From SXOA01 sp051004015 (GTDB lineage: Bacteria; Planctomycetota; Planctomycetia; Pirellulales; Pirellulaceae): 56,719 nt of DNA. The notes beneath the pieces were generated by a model that did no database searches, was not told the DNA's origin, and saw only the letters and a program-made list of their open reading frames with translations. Each line of letters starts with the position of its first letter. Positions within the stretch are counted from its first letter, which is position 1. Both the position numbers and the translations under genes were made by a program. Location: contig JBPCKT010000120.1 in assembly GCA_051004015.1 (NCBI GenBank), forward strand, positions 1 to 56,719. The letters run 5' to 3'. Positions 42,089-51,118 of this stretch are shown here, piece after piece.

Positions 42089-43093
42089 CTACGACGCGGT
42101 GGAGAGGTTGCCTTTGCGGAATGCGTCGGCCAGGGCTTTGGGAACCGAGGCCTCCGCTTCCACCAGCTTGGCCCGGTTCTCGGCAACTTTGGCCCGGTTC
42201 TCGTGCTCCGTGGCGACGGCTTCGGCCCGCCGCTGCTCGGCCAGGGCCCGGGCCACGCGGGTGTCGGCTTCGGCGGCGTCGGCTTGCAGGCGGGCGCCGA
42301 GGTTCTCGCCGACGACAACGTGGGCGATGTCGATGGAGACGATCTCGAAGGCCGTCTGGTTATCCAGGCCGCGGTCGAGCACCGCGCGGGAAATGCGGTT
42401 GGGGTTGGCCAGCACTTCCTTGTGCGAAGCCGCCGAGCCGATGGAGGTGATCATCCCTTCGCCGACGCGGGCGATGATGGTGTCCTCGGTCGCTCCGCCA
42501 ATCAGCCGGGCCAGGTTGGTCCGCACGGTGACGCGGGCTTTCACGCGCAGCTCAATCCCGTCCTTGGCGATGGCGCTGATTGTGTCCGAGGTGCTCCGCC
42601 GCGGGTCGGGGCAGTCGATCACCTTGGGATTGACGCTGGTCCGCACCGCATCCAGCACGTCGCGGCCGGCGAGGTCGATGGCGGCGGCCTGGTCGAAATC
42701 GAGAGGGATGCCGGCGCGGTGGGCGGCGATGATGGCGTTCATCACGTTCATGACGTTGCCCCCCGCCAGGTAATGGGCCTCCAGACGCTGCGTGCTGATG
42801 CCGCTCTTGCGGTTGATGTCGAGCCCCGCTTGCCCGGCCATGATTTTGGCCCGCACGATCACATTGGAATTCACCTGCCGGAAGCCCATCCCAATCAGGC
42901 TGATCATGCTCACGTCGGCGCTGGACATGTAGGCCTGGAACCAGGTCTTGCCGTAGGCGGCAAAGGCGATGAGCAGGACCAGGAGAAAAATGCCGCCAAT
43001 GACGACCACGGCCCCTCCGAAGAGCAACCAGCCGATACCGGGATCGGGGTTGGGTCCAGGCTGGGCCAGCAGAATGGGGAGTTGATGGAGCAT
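42089..43093 (-). CDS. floA: Flotillin-like protein FloA
   Basis: FloA is an SPFH-family membrane protein that organises functional membrane microdomains. The 334-aa protein has one N-terminal membrane segment (LLFGGAVVVIGGIFLLVLLI). The characteristic core follows: LIGMGFRQVNSNVIVRAKIM, NVMNAIIAAHRAGIPLDF and DAVRTSVNPKVIDCPD. The C-terminal helical Ala/Glu-rich region includes RVARALAEQRRAEAVATEHE. The ATG at 43093 gives the usual length. An NfeD-type partner, often adjacent in other bacteria, is not seen here. Confidence 0.93.
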   Translation of the reverse strand: MLHQLPILLAQPGPNPDPGIGWLLFGGAVVVIGGIFLLVLLIAFAAYGKTWFQAYMSSADVSMISLIGMGFRQVNSNVIVRAKIMAGQAGLDINRKSGISTQRLEAHYLAGGNVMNVMNAIIAAHRAGIPLDFDQAAAIDLAGRDVLDAVRTSVNPKVIDCPDPRRSTSDTISAIAKDGIELRVKARVTVRTNLARLIGGATEDTIIARVGEGMITSIGSAASHKEVLANPNRISRAVLDRGLDNQTAFEIVSIDIAHVVVGENLGARLQADAAEADTRVARALAEQRRAEAVATEHENRAKVAENRAKLVEAEASVPKALADAFRKGNLSTAS

Positions 43094-43181
43094 GGTGCGG
43101 TATCCTGGGCACGGATTGGGCGATGGTCCTCTTCCCAAGGGGAAGTGGCGTTATCTTACTCCGCCGCTGCCGGGGAAGGAA

Positions 43182-44297
43182 CTACTCAATCCACCCGCCG
43201 CCGAGAACCCGCTCGCCGTCGTAGCAGACGACCGCCTGGCCGGGGGCGACGCCGTGCCGCGGCTCGTCGAAGAGGACGCGGAGGCGGTTCGCGGGGAGGA
43301 TTTCCGCGGTCGCTGGGGCAGGAGAGCTGTTGTAGCGGATTTTGGCCAGGCAGCGAAAAGGGCCGCCCGGTGGATCGACGAGCCAGTTGCACTGTTCCGC
43401 GGTGAGCTCGCTGCGTGCCAGATCCTCCTGCCGGCCGATCACGACGCGGCGGCTGGCGGGCTCAATGCGGACGACGAAGTAGGGCTCTCCCATGGCCACT
43501 TTCATTCCCTTCCTCTGGCCGATGGTGAATCGTTCGATGCCCGGATGCGTGCCGACGACGCGGCCATCCGTGGTGACAATTTCTCCCGCGGTGCTTTTTC
43601 CCTTCTGCCGCTGCCGCACGAACTCGTCGTGCTTGCCGGAGGTGACGAAGCAGATTTCCTGGCTGTCTTTCTTGTCCGCCACGCGGAGGCCGACCTTCGC
43701 CGCCAACTCGCGAATCTGCGGTTTGAGAAAGCCGCCGACGGGGAGCAGCATCCGCGGCAGGAGATGCTTCTTGATGCCGAACAGCACGTAGGACTGGTCC
43801 TTGCCATCGTCGATGCCGCGGAGCAGGGCAGGGGGGGCGTTTAGTTCCTGGGCAGGAATGAGCCGCGCGTAATGTCCCGTGGCGACGAACTCGGCTCCGA
43901 CGCTGTCGGCGTAGTCGAACAGCTTGCCGAACTTCAGCCAGTTGTTGCACTGCACGCAGGGGTTCGGTGTCCGCCCGCGGGTGTATTCATCGACAAAGTA
44001 GTCAATGATTTGCTTGAATTCCGCCTGCAAGTTCAGGGCGTAGAACGGAATATCGAGCTTGTCCGCCACGCGGCGGGCGTCCTCCGCGTCGCTCGCGCTG
44101 CAGCATCCCTGCTTGTGATCCGCCCGCGGATTGAAAATGGGGAGCGTCAGCCCCGGCGAATCGATCCGACATGCCTCCTGCGCCTCTTCCCCGTGCCGCA
44201 TAAAGACCCCAATCACCTCGTGCCCCTCCTCCCGCAGCAGATACGCCGCCGCACTGCTATCAACGCCGCCGGACATGGCTAGGACGATGCGGGACAT
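43182..44297 (-). CDS. mnmA: tRNA-specific 2-thiouridylase MnmA
   Basis: MnmA adds sulfur to U34 of Lys, Glu and Gln tRNAs in the cytoplasm. The 371-aa protein has the PP-loop ATP motif AMSGGVDSSAAAYLL. The first active-site Cys is in TPNPCVQCNNWLKFG and the second in DSQEICFVTSG. GHYARL and the C-terminal beta-barrel with RFTIGQRKGMKVAMG complete the pattern. The ATG at 44297 is the standard start; the frame upstream to 44351 is not family-like. About 90 bp separate it from floA, in the same direction. Confidence 0.96.
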   Translation of the reverse strand: MSRIVLAMSGGVDSSAAAYLLREEGHEVIGVFMRHGEEAQEACRIDSPGLTLPIFNPRADHKQGCCSASDAEDARRVADKLDIPFYALNLQAEFKQIIDYFVDEYTRGRTPNPCVQCNNWLKFGKLFDYADSVGAEFVATGHYARLIPAQELNAPPALLRGIDDGKDQSYVLFGIKKHLLPRMLLPVGGFLKPQIRELAAKVGLRVADKKDSQEICFVTSGKHDEFVRQRQKGKSTAGEIVTTDGRVVGTHPGIERFTIGQRKGMKVAMGEPYFVVRIEPASRRVVIGRQEDLARSELTAEQCNWLVDPPGGPFRCLAKIRYNSSPAPATAEILPANRLRVLFDEPRHGVAPGQAVVCYDGERVLGGGWIE

Positions 44298-44452
44298 GGG
44301 GGGAGCGTAGGAGTCAGGAGTCAGGGGACCGAGTTTCAACGGTGAATACATTATAGCCGGGTTGATGATTGCTCGTCCGAGATGCGTATCCGGCGTATGG
44401 TAGAATGTAGGAGCAGGTTATCGACTATTATGATGACGGAGCGGAGAACATT

Positions 44453-45112
44453 ATGTCCACGGCGGCGGTTCCACCTTCCCTGACTTTTGCCGAGCTCCAT
44501 GATCGGTTGGGAAATGTGCCCTTAGAGCGGATTCGCATGCAGCCGCCGCCGGGTCTGGCCACTGTCGCGGACGTGCTGGAGATCGAGCGGCGCGAGAACC
44601 GGATCTGCGAATTGGTGGACGGAGTGCTGGTGGAGAAGGTCATGGGATATCAGGAATCGCGGATTGCCCTCATCCTGGCGTTTGCCCTCGAGGCATTTGT
44701 AAAAGAAGACGACCTGGGGGTCGTGACCGGTCCCGACGGCATGATTCGCCTGCCCGAAAACCTGGTGCGCGTCCCCGACGTGGCGTTCGCATTCTGGGAA
44801 CGTTTCGAGGGAGGCGAAATCCCCGATGAGGGAGCACCGGAGATTGTCCCTGATCTAGCCGTGGAAGTTCTCAGCAAAGGAAATACGCCGCTGGAAATGG
44901 CCCGCAAATTGCGCGAATACTTCCGCGCCGGCGTGCGGCTGGTCTGGTTTGTCGATCCTGTTGGCAGGTCTGTCACCGTCTACACCGGGCCGAGCCGATC
45001 CAAGACCATTCCGGAGGATGGGACTCTGGACGGTGGCAAAGTTCTGCCGGGATTTGAACTTCCCGTGCAGAAGCTGTTCGCGAGAATGAAGCGTAAGAAC
45101 CGCGGGAAGTAG
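44453..45112 (+). CDS. Uma2 family (DUF820) putative endonuclease, second copy
   Basis: The 219-aa protein is an Uma2 paralogue of the longer type. An N-terminal 45-residue region (LTFAELHDRLGNVPLERIRM) is followed by NRICELVDGVLVEKVMGYQE, RVPDVAFAFWERFE, LAVEVLSKGNTPLEMARKLR and VRLVWFVDPVGRSVTVY. The Asp of VPDVAF, the Glu of AVEVLS and Lys/Arg downstream match the PD-(D/E)XK site. GGAG lies upstream of the ATG. It diverges from mnmA and converges on a membrane protein gene. It shares only motif-level similarity with the Uma2 protein at 20147. Confidence 0.93.
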   Translation: MSTAAVPPSLTFAELHDRLGNVPLERIRMQPPPGLATVADVLEIERRENRICELVDGVLVEKVMGYQESRIALILAFALEAFVKEDDLGVVTGPDGMIRLPENLVRVPDVAFAFWERFEGGEIPDEGAPEIVPDLAVEVLSKGNTPLEMARKLREYFRAGVRLVWFVDPVGRSVTVYTGPSRSKTIPEDGTLDGGKVLPGFELPVQKLFARMKRKNRGK

Positions 45113-45129
45113 TCTTTACTCTCTTTCGG

Positions 45130-46029
45130 CTATTCCCGTCCCCACCGCAGCCGGTAGTTGGCGAGACGCAAGAGCATCAGTGGCAGGAGCAATCCGCCGG
45201 CGAAGCCGCAGAAAGTTGTAGGCAGAGCTATGTATGTCTGAAAGGGTCCACCGCCGAAATTGCCCATGATGGAAAAGGCCCCGATCCAAGCGAGCATGGC
45301 GACGCTCGACAAGTAGAGAATTGACAGCACAATTCCCGCCACCCAGGAGCGCAGGCGAAGCACGAGGAAGCAGACCGGTACGCGAATGATCAAGCTGGCT
45401 GCACTGAATGATGCGCAGGTAATGACCACCCCAATCCACCAGGCACCAGGGGCATTCATTTCCGAAACCTGTAGCCCAAGTCGGACCAAAGCCAGAGAAA
45501 TTCCCACCAGGGTCATTGCGCCCAAAATTCCGGCGATAGACATCTGCGGGGGCCGGCTCGCAATCGACGCGTTTTCGCTGGCGAGCCGCCAGCGGCCCAA
45601 GACCCGATGGACCCACAGCGGCATCTGCATGGATAGCAAGAGGAGAGGCAAGCAGAATGTCGGCGCCGCTTCGCGTGCAGAGATTTCGCCCAAAAGCCCG
45701 TTCTCCAAAAATGCCGGGCCGGCACACCAGGATGCTATCCAGATGCTGCCGACACCCACCACGCTCAATTGGCGAGCCCAGGTTTTGCCCAGCCCGATGG
45801 CGCCCCAAATGGCCAGCAGGCTCAGTTGAGCGCACATCCCGCCGGCCGTCAGGTATACCCAGAACGCGCCCCAATCGTCGGGATCGAACACATCCATGAG
45901 CTTGAGAATGGACGCATTCGAGAGGGCAAACAGGGAAATCATTCCCAGCGCAAGAAATAGATGCAGCCAAGGGAATGGAGGCGGGGTCGAAAACGGGGCC
46001 TTCTTGTCGTTCCAGGGATCAGCCGTCAT
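45130..46029 (-). CDS. Multi-pass membrane protein of unknown function
   Basis: The 299-aa protein has about eight hydrophobic segments, for example WLHLFLALGMISLFALSNA, VYLTAGGMCAQLSLLAIWG, WWIGVVITCASFSAASLII and FCGFAGGLLLPLMLLRLANY. The N-terminus is polar and Pro-rich. No transporter or enzyme motif is recognised. It is divergent from the small DUF4190-like gene, 58 bp away. Confidence 0.8.
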   Translation of the reverse strand: MTADPWNDKKAPFSTPPPFPWLHLFLALGMISLFALSNASILKLMDVFDPDDWGAFWVYLTAGGMCAQLSLLAIWGAIGLGKTWARQLSVVGVGSIWIASWCAGPAFLENGLLGEISAREAAPTFCLPLLLLSMQMPLWVHRVLGRWRLASENASIASRPPQMSIAGILGAMTLVGISLALVRLGLQVSEMNAPGAWWIGVVITCASFSAASLIIRVPVCFLVLRLRSWVAGIVLSILYLSSVAMLAWIGAFSIMGNFGGGPFQTYIALPTTFCGFAGGLLLPLMLLRLANYRLRWGRE

Positions 46030-46073
46030 GGAGAATATTTCGTTGGCCGGGTCTTTTTCCGAGGAGCCGGGAT

Positions 46074-46079
46074 TATACT
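46074..46079 (+). promoter_or_regulatory. -10 box of a near-leaderless transcript
   Basis: TATACT ends 8 bp before the ATG at 46088, much like the TATACT that lies 6 bp before the Uma2 ATG at 20147. No clear -35 box is seen. Confidence 0.35.
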
Positions 46080-46087
46080 GCTACTCC

Positions 46088-46432
46088 ATGTCCAACCCCT
46101 ATCAGTCCCCCTCGAACTATCCCGGTTCTCAGTATCCGCAGTCGCCCTATGGGCAGGGGGACGCGACCGGCGGCGTGATTCCGTATAAGAACCCCTACGC
46201 GCTTTCCGCCTATTACGCGGGAATCTTCACGCTGCTGTGCTGCATTTTCCCCATTCCGCTGGGCATCGCGCCGGTCGTGCTGGGGATCATCGGCTTGCAA
46301 AAGAGAGCCCAGAACCCGGTGATCAAGGGCTCTGTTCACGCCTGGATCGGGATTGTGCTGGGGGGGCTTTCGACGATCGGATCGATTATCTCGATCATCG
46401 TGTTCGCCACCGCACTGGTGAATCAACCCTAG
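46088..46432 (+). CDS. Small DUF4190-like membrane protein
   Basis: The 114-aa protein has a Tyr/Pro/Gln-rich cytoplasmic N-terminus (SNPYQSPSNYPGSQYPQSPY) and two membrane helices (YAGIFTLLCCIFPIPLGIAPVVL and IGIVLGGLSTIGSIISIIVF) around a GLQKRAQNP turn. This is the usual architecture of DUF4190. Its function is unknown. The ATG at 46088 is preferred; the frame upstream to 45896 runs antisense to the divergent membrane-protein gene. It converges on the metal transporter operon. Confidence 0.82.
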   Translation: MSNPYQSPSNYPGSQYPQSPYGQGDATGGVIPYKNPYALSAYYAGIFTLLCCIFPIPLGIAPVVLGIIGLQKRAQNPVIKGSVHAWIGIVLGGLSTIGSIISIIVFATALVNQP

Positions 46433-46475
46433 CGGATCGAATAGCCGGCAGACCTGATAGCGGTCCGCTCTTCCG

Positions 46476-47942
46476 CTAGGGAACCCCGTCCCCCTGCGGG
46501 ATGACTTTGCCGTGCGGGTCGATCTGGCGGCCGGCGAGTTGCTGGTCGAGCTGCTGCTGGAGGTCGGGGTCGAGGAAGTGCTCCATCCGCTCGGCTGGTT
46601 CGTGGAGATGGTCCGGCGGCAGGTCGAAGTTGGCTTCCAGGAAGGATTCCCACAGGCGGTGCGCTCGGACGATGTTGCGGGCGGCTGTGCGTCCTTGGCC
46701 GGTGAGCTGAGTGCTGCCGCTGGAGCTGGTGGAAACGAGTCCTTTGCGCCGCAGCGACAAAGCCGATAGCCAGCCGATGAGGCCCTTGGGCAGAATCGCC
46801 TCGCGAGTGGTGGCGAGTTTGGAATCCACCGGCAGAGCAGCCGCTTCTTCCGCCCGGTAGAGCTGACCGATGGTGTCTTCGCTGGCGATGCGAATGGAAA
46901 GGCCCAGGTTGCGAAGCCACCGGCTGAGGAGGCCGTGTCGGGGGGCAAGCAGGACCGCACCGCCGAATTGCACGCCGGCGACCACCGCCATCATGCCGGC
47001 CACGCTGGTGTTCAGAGCCGTGGCCGAGAGATAGCCGAAGATGGCGCTGTGCGTGGCAATGACCAGCGACCAGACGAGCATCTCCCGCAGGCGATCGGTC
47101 AGCAGGCTGGCTGTGGCGGCAGGGACGATGAGCATCGCCACGACCAGAATCGAGCCGACCGATTCAAACGAAGCCACGGTCACTCCCGCCACCATTCCCA
47201 TCAGCAAGTAGTGCACCAACCAGACCTTGATTCCCATCGCCGCCGCCAGGGCCGGATCGAAGGAGACGATTTTCAGCTCCTTCCACAGGAGCGCGATGAA
47301 GCCGACCGTGAGCACAGCGGCGGGGACGATCGCGAGCAAGGCCCGCGGTACATATTGTCCAAATAGCAGCACGCGGCGGTCCCAGGTGTAGAGGATGTCG
47401 CCGTACAAAACGCAGTCGGCGTCGAGATGGGCCCGCGGACCCCAAAGCTGAATCAGAATGACACCGAGGGCAAACAGCGAGGTGAAAACCACTCCCATGC
47501 TGGCGTCCTCGCTCACTTTGCCCAGCGAATGTAGCGACTGCGTGAGGAAGCTGGTCAGCATTCCCAGCGCCATCGCCCCCAGCATGATGCCGATGCCGTA
47601 CGGCTGGCCAGTGAAGTAGAACGCGATGGCGATGCCGGGAAGCACCGCGTGGCTGATGGCGTCTCCGATCAGGCTCATCCGCCGCAGCACCAGATAGCAC
47701 CCCAGCAGCGAGCAACAGCCGCTGCAGAGGATGCCGATGCCGATGATGCCGAGCGTTTTGGGGGTATCCTTGGGGCTGAATTCCAAAAAGCGGAACCAGA
47801 TGACGGCGATGAGGAGCAGGACCAGGAAGTAAACGGCGGGAAGGAGCCAGTCGGGGGAGAGGCCGCTGGTCGAGCTGACGCTCTTCGTCCGCGATGCGGT
47901 CGGCTGGGCTTGTTTTGTCGGGCTCAGCGTAGAAGCGCTCAT
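46476..47942 (-). CDS. Mn/Zn/Fe ABC transporter permease with DtxR-like C-terminal domain
   Basis: The 488-aa protein is the second permease of a TroCD/ZnuB-type importer. Residues about 30-330 hold eight or nine membrane helices with the family phrase LRRMSLIGDAISHAVLPGIA. The last 110 residues are soluble and match the dimerisation/metal-binding part of DtxR/MntR repressors: LTGQGRTAARNIVRAHRLWESFL, LHEPAERMEHFLDPDL, QIDPHGKVIP. The ATG at 47942 overlaps the upstream permease stop by 4 bp (ATGA). The fusion suggests that cytoplasmic metal directly senses or gates transport, or that the domain regulates transcription. Confidence 0.9.
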   Translation of the reverse strand: MSASTLSPTKQAQPTASRTKSVSSTSGLSPDWLLPAVYFLVLLLIAVIWFRFLEFSPKDTPKTLGIIGIGILCSGCCSLLGCYLVLRRMSLIGDAISHAVLPGIAIAFYFTGQPYGIGIMLGAMALGMLTSFLTQSLHSLGKVSEDASMGVVFTSLFALGVILIQLWGPRAHLDADCVLYGDILYTWDRRVLLFGQYVPRALLAIVPAAVLTVGFIALLWKELKIVSFDPALAAAMGIKVWLVHYLLMGMVAGVTVASFESVGSILVVAMLIVPAATASLLTDRLREMLVWSLVIATHSAIFGYLSATALNTSVAGMMAVVAGVQFGGAVLLAPRHGLLSRWLRNLGLSIRIASEDTIGQLYRAEEAAALPVDSKLATTREAILPKGLIGWLSALSLRRKGLVSTSSSGSTQLTGQGRTAARNIVRAHRLWESFLEANFDLPPDHLHEPAERMEHFLDPDLQQQLDQQLAGRQIDPHGKVIPQGDGVP

Positions 47943-49222
47943 ACCGCGGCCTCCGCGGTTTCCGACGGCAGCTCGGGCCACCGGCTTTGTTTCTTGAGAC
48001 GGGCGGTGAGGCCAGCGACGATGGCTGGCTCAACGTATTGGTCCACGCTTTCGCTGGCGAGATTGGCCACGGAGCTGGCGAGCTCCGGGTATTCAGTCAG
48101 CAGCTCTTCCCACAAACGCTGCCCGCGAGTCACTTCCACCGCGCGGGTGAGGCCGGCGGGGGTGAAGCGGAATTCATCCGGCTCTAGTCGCTCGACGAGT
48201 CCGCTGCCGGCGGCATTGGAAATGAGGCCATCGACCTGTCGCGGCGACCAGGATTTGCGGGCGAGAAGGTCGGCCGTACTGACCCGCGCTTGCCCGGTCC
48301 GAGAGGCCACGTCGTAGGTGGCCAGCAGCAACTGCCGCTGCCCGTAATCACGCTGAAAGCGGCGATGCTCCAGCAGCCGGACAATCGCGCCGCGGCGAGT
48401 GCCAAAGAGCATCGAGACCAGAAAGATCGCGGAGCCGCTGAGCACGATAATCGGCCCGGCGGGAAACACCGAGAACAGCGCGCTAAAAACGGTGCCGATG
48501 AGGCCGGTCAGCAGGCCAAACGCGCCGGCGATGGAGAGCAGCCACCCCAAGCTGTCCGTCCAGAACCGTGCCGCCGCTCCCGGCAGAATCAGGAGAGCCG
48601 CCATCATGATGATGCCGACCGCCGGCAGGCCGATGACGACCGCCACGGCAATCAGCGACATCAAAAGCAAATCCAGCCAGTAGATCGGCCAGCCGAGCGA
48701 GCGGGCGAAGCCGGTGTCGAAGGCGACGACCTTGAATTCCTTGTAGAGAATGAGGACCACCGCCAGGCAGAATAGCGAGGCCGCCAGGATGAGATAGACG
48801 TCCGGCCGGGTCATGCCCGCGGTCTTGCCGAGGATGAACGATTCCAGTCCCGCCTTGCTGCCGCTGGTCGTCATGTTCTGAATCATGCGGCTGAGGGCGA
48901 AGCCCAGGCCGGGAAAGACGGACAGGACGATGCCAATGGCGGCGTCTTCTCGCACGCGGGTCCAGCGGCAGAGGGCGGCGATGATGACAATGCCCAGCAC
49001 GCCGCTGGCGAGGGCCCCCAGGAGCATGAAGGTCAAATTCCGCTGGCCGAGGATGAGAAACGCCACGCAGACCCCCGGCAGCGCGGCATGCGCGACGGCA
49101 TCACCGGTCAGCGCCCGCTTCCGCAGCACCGCGAAGCTCCCGACCATGCCCGCCCCGGCTCCCAGGATGCTCACCCCGAGCAGCACCACGATGGTGTTAT
49201 ACGCCAGGAGCTGCTCGATCAT
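47939..49222 (-). CDS. Mn/Zn/Fe ABC transporter permease with winged-helix/DtxR-like C-terminus
   Basis: The 427-aa protein is the first permease. Residues 1-280 are membrane helices with LRKRALTGDAVAHAALPGVC, the family signature. Residues about 295-427 are soluble. A helix-turn-helix-like segment (VSTADLLARKSWSPRQVDGLISNAAGSGLVERL) is followed by FRFTPAGLTRAVEVTRGQ and LWEELLTEYPEL, as in DtxR-type regulators. It overlaps the ATPase gene by 4 bp and the second permease by 4 bp, so the three are one translationally coupled unit. Confidence 0.9.
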   Translation of the reverse strand: MIEQLLAYNTIVVLLGVSILGAGAGMVGSFAVLRKRALTGDAVAHAALPGVCVAFLILGQRNLTFMLLGALASGVLGIVIIAALCRWTRVREDAAIGIVLSVFPGLGFALSRMIQNMTTSGSKAGLESFILGKTAGMTRPDVYLILAASLFCLAVVLILYKEFKVVAFDTGFARSLGWPIYWLDLLLMSLIAVAVVIGLPAVGIIMMAALLILPGAAARFWTDSLGWLLSIAGAFGLLTGLIGTVFSALFSVFPAGPIIVLSGSAIFLVSMLFGTRRGAIVRLLEHRRFQRDYGQRQLLLATYDVASRTGQARVSTADLLARKSWSPRQVDGLISNAAGSGLVERLEPDEFRFTPAGLTRAVEVTRGQRLWEELLTEYPELASSVANLASESVDQYVEPAIVAGLTARLKKQSRWPELPSETAEAAV

Positions 49223-49983
49223 GGGGCCGCGCTCCCCGCCTTCATCGCTTCCCCCGCGGCGTCCAGAATCGCCAGGCGGCCGCCGTAAGTCTTGCGGAGA
49301 TTCTCGGGTGTGAACGTGGTCTCCACCGGCCCGCTGGCCACCAGCCGCATGTTGAGCAGGGCGACCCAGTCAAAATATTGCGGCACCGTACGGAGATCGT
49401 GATGCACGGCGATGATCGTTTTCCCTTGCTGCCGCAACTCCCGGAGCAGCTCGAAGATAATTCGCTCGGTGGCGGCATCCACGCCGGCCATCGGCTCGTC
49501 CATGAAGTAGATTTCGGCCTTCTGGGCGAGGGCCCGGGCCAGAAACACCCGCTGCTGCTGGCCGCCGGAGAGCTGGCCGATCTGTCGACGCTCGAACTGC
49601 GCGAGCCCCACTTTATCCAGGCACTGCCGAGCCCATTCCCGCTCCCCATGCCCCGGCCGCCGGAACCAGCCCAGCCGGCCGTAAGTCCCCATGAGTACCA
49701 CGTCGAGCACGCTGACGGGAAAATCCCAGTCCACGCTCTCCCGCTGCGGAACGTAGCCGATCTTCTTCCGCTGCGTGGCGACCGGCTCCCCCAGCACCTT
49801 CACGGAGCCGCTGGCCATGGGCAAGAGACCCAGTACCGCTTTGATCAGCGTGCTCTTGCCCGCTCCATTGGGGCCCACAATCGCCGCCAATTGCGGCTTC
49901 TCCATGATGAGGTCCACATCCCACAGCACCGGCTTGCGCTGGTAGGCGACGGTGACGTCGTGGATATCCAAAATCGGGGGCAT
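49219..49983 (-). CDS. Mn/Zn/Fe ABC transporter ATP-binding protein
   Basis: The 254-aa ATPase is of the TroB/ZnuC/MntB type: Walker A (GPNGAGKSTLIKAVLG), Q-loop (GYVPQRESVDWDFPVSVLD, the form typical of manganese/zinc importers), signature QLSGGQQQRVFLARAL, Walker B (EIYFMDEPMAGVD) and H-loop (IIAVHHDL). It drives uptake through the two permeases encoded downstream. It follows the substrate-binding protein gene across a 105-bp gap that holds a fold-back repeat. Confidence 0.96.
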   Translation of the reverse strand: MPPILDIHDVTVAYQRKPVLWDVDLIMEKPQLAAIVGPNGAGKSTLIKAVLGLLPMASGSVKVLGEPVATQRKKIGYVPQRESVDWDFPVSVLDVVLMGTYGRLGWFRRPGHGEREWARQCLDKVGLAQFERRQIGQLSGGQQQRVFLARALAQKAEIYFMDEPMAGVDAATERIIFELLRELRQQGKTIIAVHHDLRTVPQYFDWVALLNMRLVASGPVETTFTPENLRKTYGGRLAILDAAGEAMKAGSAAP

Positions 49984-49994
49984 AGTTCAATCTG

Positions 49995-50082
49995 AATGAC
50001 GAAATTCGAATGGCGAATGACGAATGAAAGAACTGTGCAGGACCTCTCCCAATTCGCCATTCGTCATTCGGAATTCGTCATT
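49995..50082. repeat. Fold-back repeat of the ATTCGTCATTCG type
   Basis: AATGACGAAATTCGAATGGC (from 49995) and its near-inverse ending at 50082 flank about 25 bp. It belongs to a widespread family built from ATTCGTCATT/AATGACGAAT words. It separates the binding-protein gene from the ATPase gene and may lower downstream expression. Confidence 0.8.
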
Positions 50083-50088
50083 TCTCGC

Positions 50089-51069
50089 CTACTTCAGCGC
50101 CTTCACGATCGTCTCCACATTGTGCCTCACCATCCCCTCATACGTTCCCTCGGGCGTGCCGTCGTTGCCCATTGCGTCGGAGAACAGTTCACCGCCGATG
50201 ACGACTTTGTGGCCGCTGGCGGAGGACCCTTCGAGGAGGGAACGGATATTCTGGTCGGAAACACTGGTTTCCACAAAGACCGCTTTGATTTTTCGTTCGG
50301 ACAGAAATTTGACGAGATCGTTGATTTGCTTGACCCCCGCTTCGCTTTCGGTGCTGATCCCCTGAATGCCGCGGACCTCGATGTCGTAAGCCCGGCCAAA
50401 GTAGCGGAAGGCGTCGTGGGCGGTGACCATCACCCGCTGCTCCTTGGGAATCGTGGCGATCGTCGTCTTGGCTTCCTCATGCAGCTTCGCCAGCCGGGCC
50501 TGGTAAGCGGCAGCGTTGGCTTTGTAGTCGTCAGCATGGGCCTGGTCGAAGGAAATCAGCGCATCGCGAACTGCCGCCGCGGCCTGGCTCCAGAGCGAAA
50601 CGTCGAACCAAACGTGCGGGTCGTGCGCACCGCCTTCCACTTCCAGAATCTGGTCGTGCGGAATGCCCCTCTCCGCCACGGGGACGGCCGGCTTCTCGCG
50701 GGCCAGGTTTTCGAATACTTCGGTCATCTTCCCTTCCAGGTGCAGACCTGAATACAGGACCATGTCGGCATTGCTCATCAGGCTCAAATCGCCGGGCGAG
50801 GCTTTGTAGAGATGCGGGTCCACCCCCGCCCCCATCAGGGCTTTGACCTCGACATGCTTACCCCCCACGTTGCGGGCCAAATCTGCAACCATCCCCGTCG
50901 TGCAGACAATCTGGATTGGATGTTGCCCGGCAAACTTATGCACTGTCGTGGCGGCTTTAGAATGCTCGTCCTTCTCCGCCGAGCCATTGGCGGGCGGCGA
51001 ACAACCGGCGAGGGGGAGCAGAAGAATCGCGGCGAGCGAGGCGAGAACCAGCGAAGAAATTCGGAACAT
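50089..51069 (-). CDS. Metal-binding lipoprotein of TroA/ZnuA type
   Basis: The 326-aa protein captures Mn, Zn or Fe outside the membrane for the ABC transporter. The lipobox is LPLAGC, after which the mature protein would be lipid-anchored. Likely ligands are the His in GAGVDPHLYKASPGD, the His in AHDPHVWFDVSLW, the Glu in AVFVETSVSD and the Asp near the C-terminus (ELFSDAMG). The His-rich loop of zinc-specific ZnuA is absent, which favours manganese or iron. It is the first gene of the transporter operon and lies just behind a palindromic operator candidate. Confidence 0.95.
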   Translation of the reverse strand: MFRISSLVLASLAAILLLPLAGCSPPANGSAEKDEHSKAATTVHKFAGQHPIQIVCTTGMVADLARNVGGKHVEVKALMGAGVDPHLYKASPGDLSLMSNADMVLYSGLHLEGKMTEVFENLAREKPAVPVAERGIPHDQILEVEGGAHDPHVWFDVSLWSQAAAAVRDALISFDQAHADDYKANAAAYQARLAKLHEEAKTTIATIPKEQRVMVTAHDAFRYFGRAYDIEVRGIQGISTESEAGVKQINDLVKFLSERKIKAVFVETSVSDQNIRSLLEGSSASGHKVVIGGELFSDAMGNDGTPEGTYEGMVRHNVETIVKALK

Positions 51070-51118
51070 GGAAGGAAATCCGCGTGAGCGGCGAGGGTTT
51101 TTAGTGGTCGAAACTATT

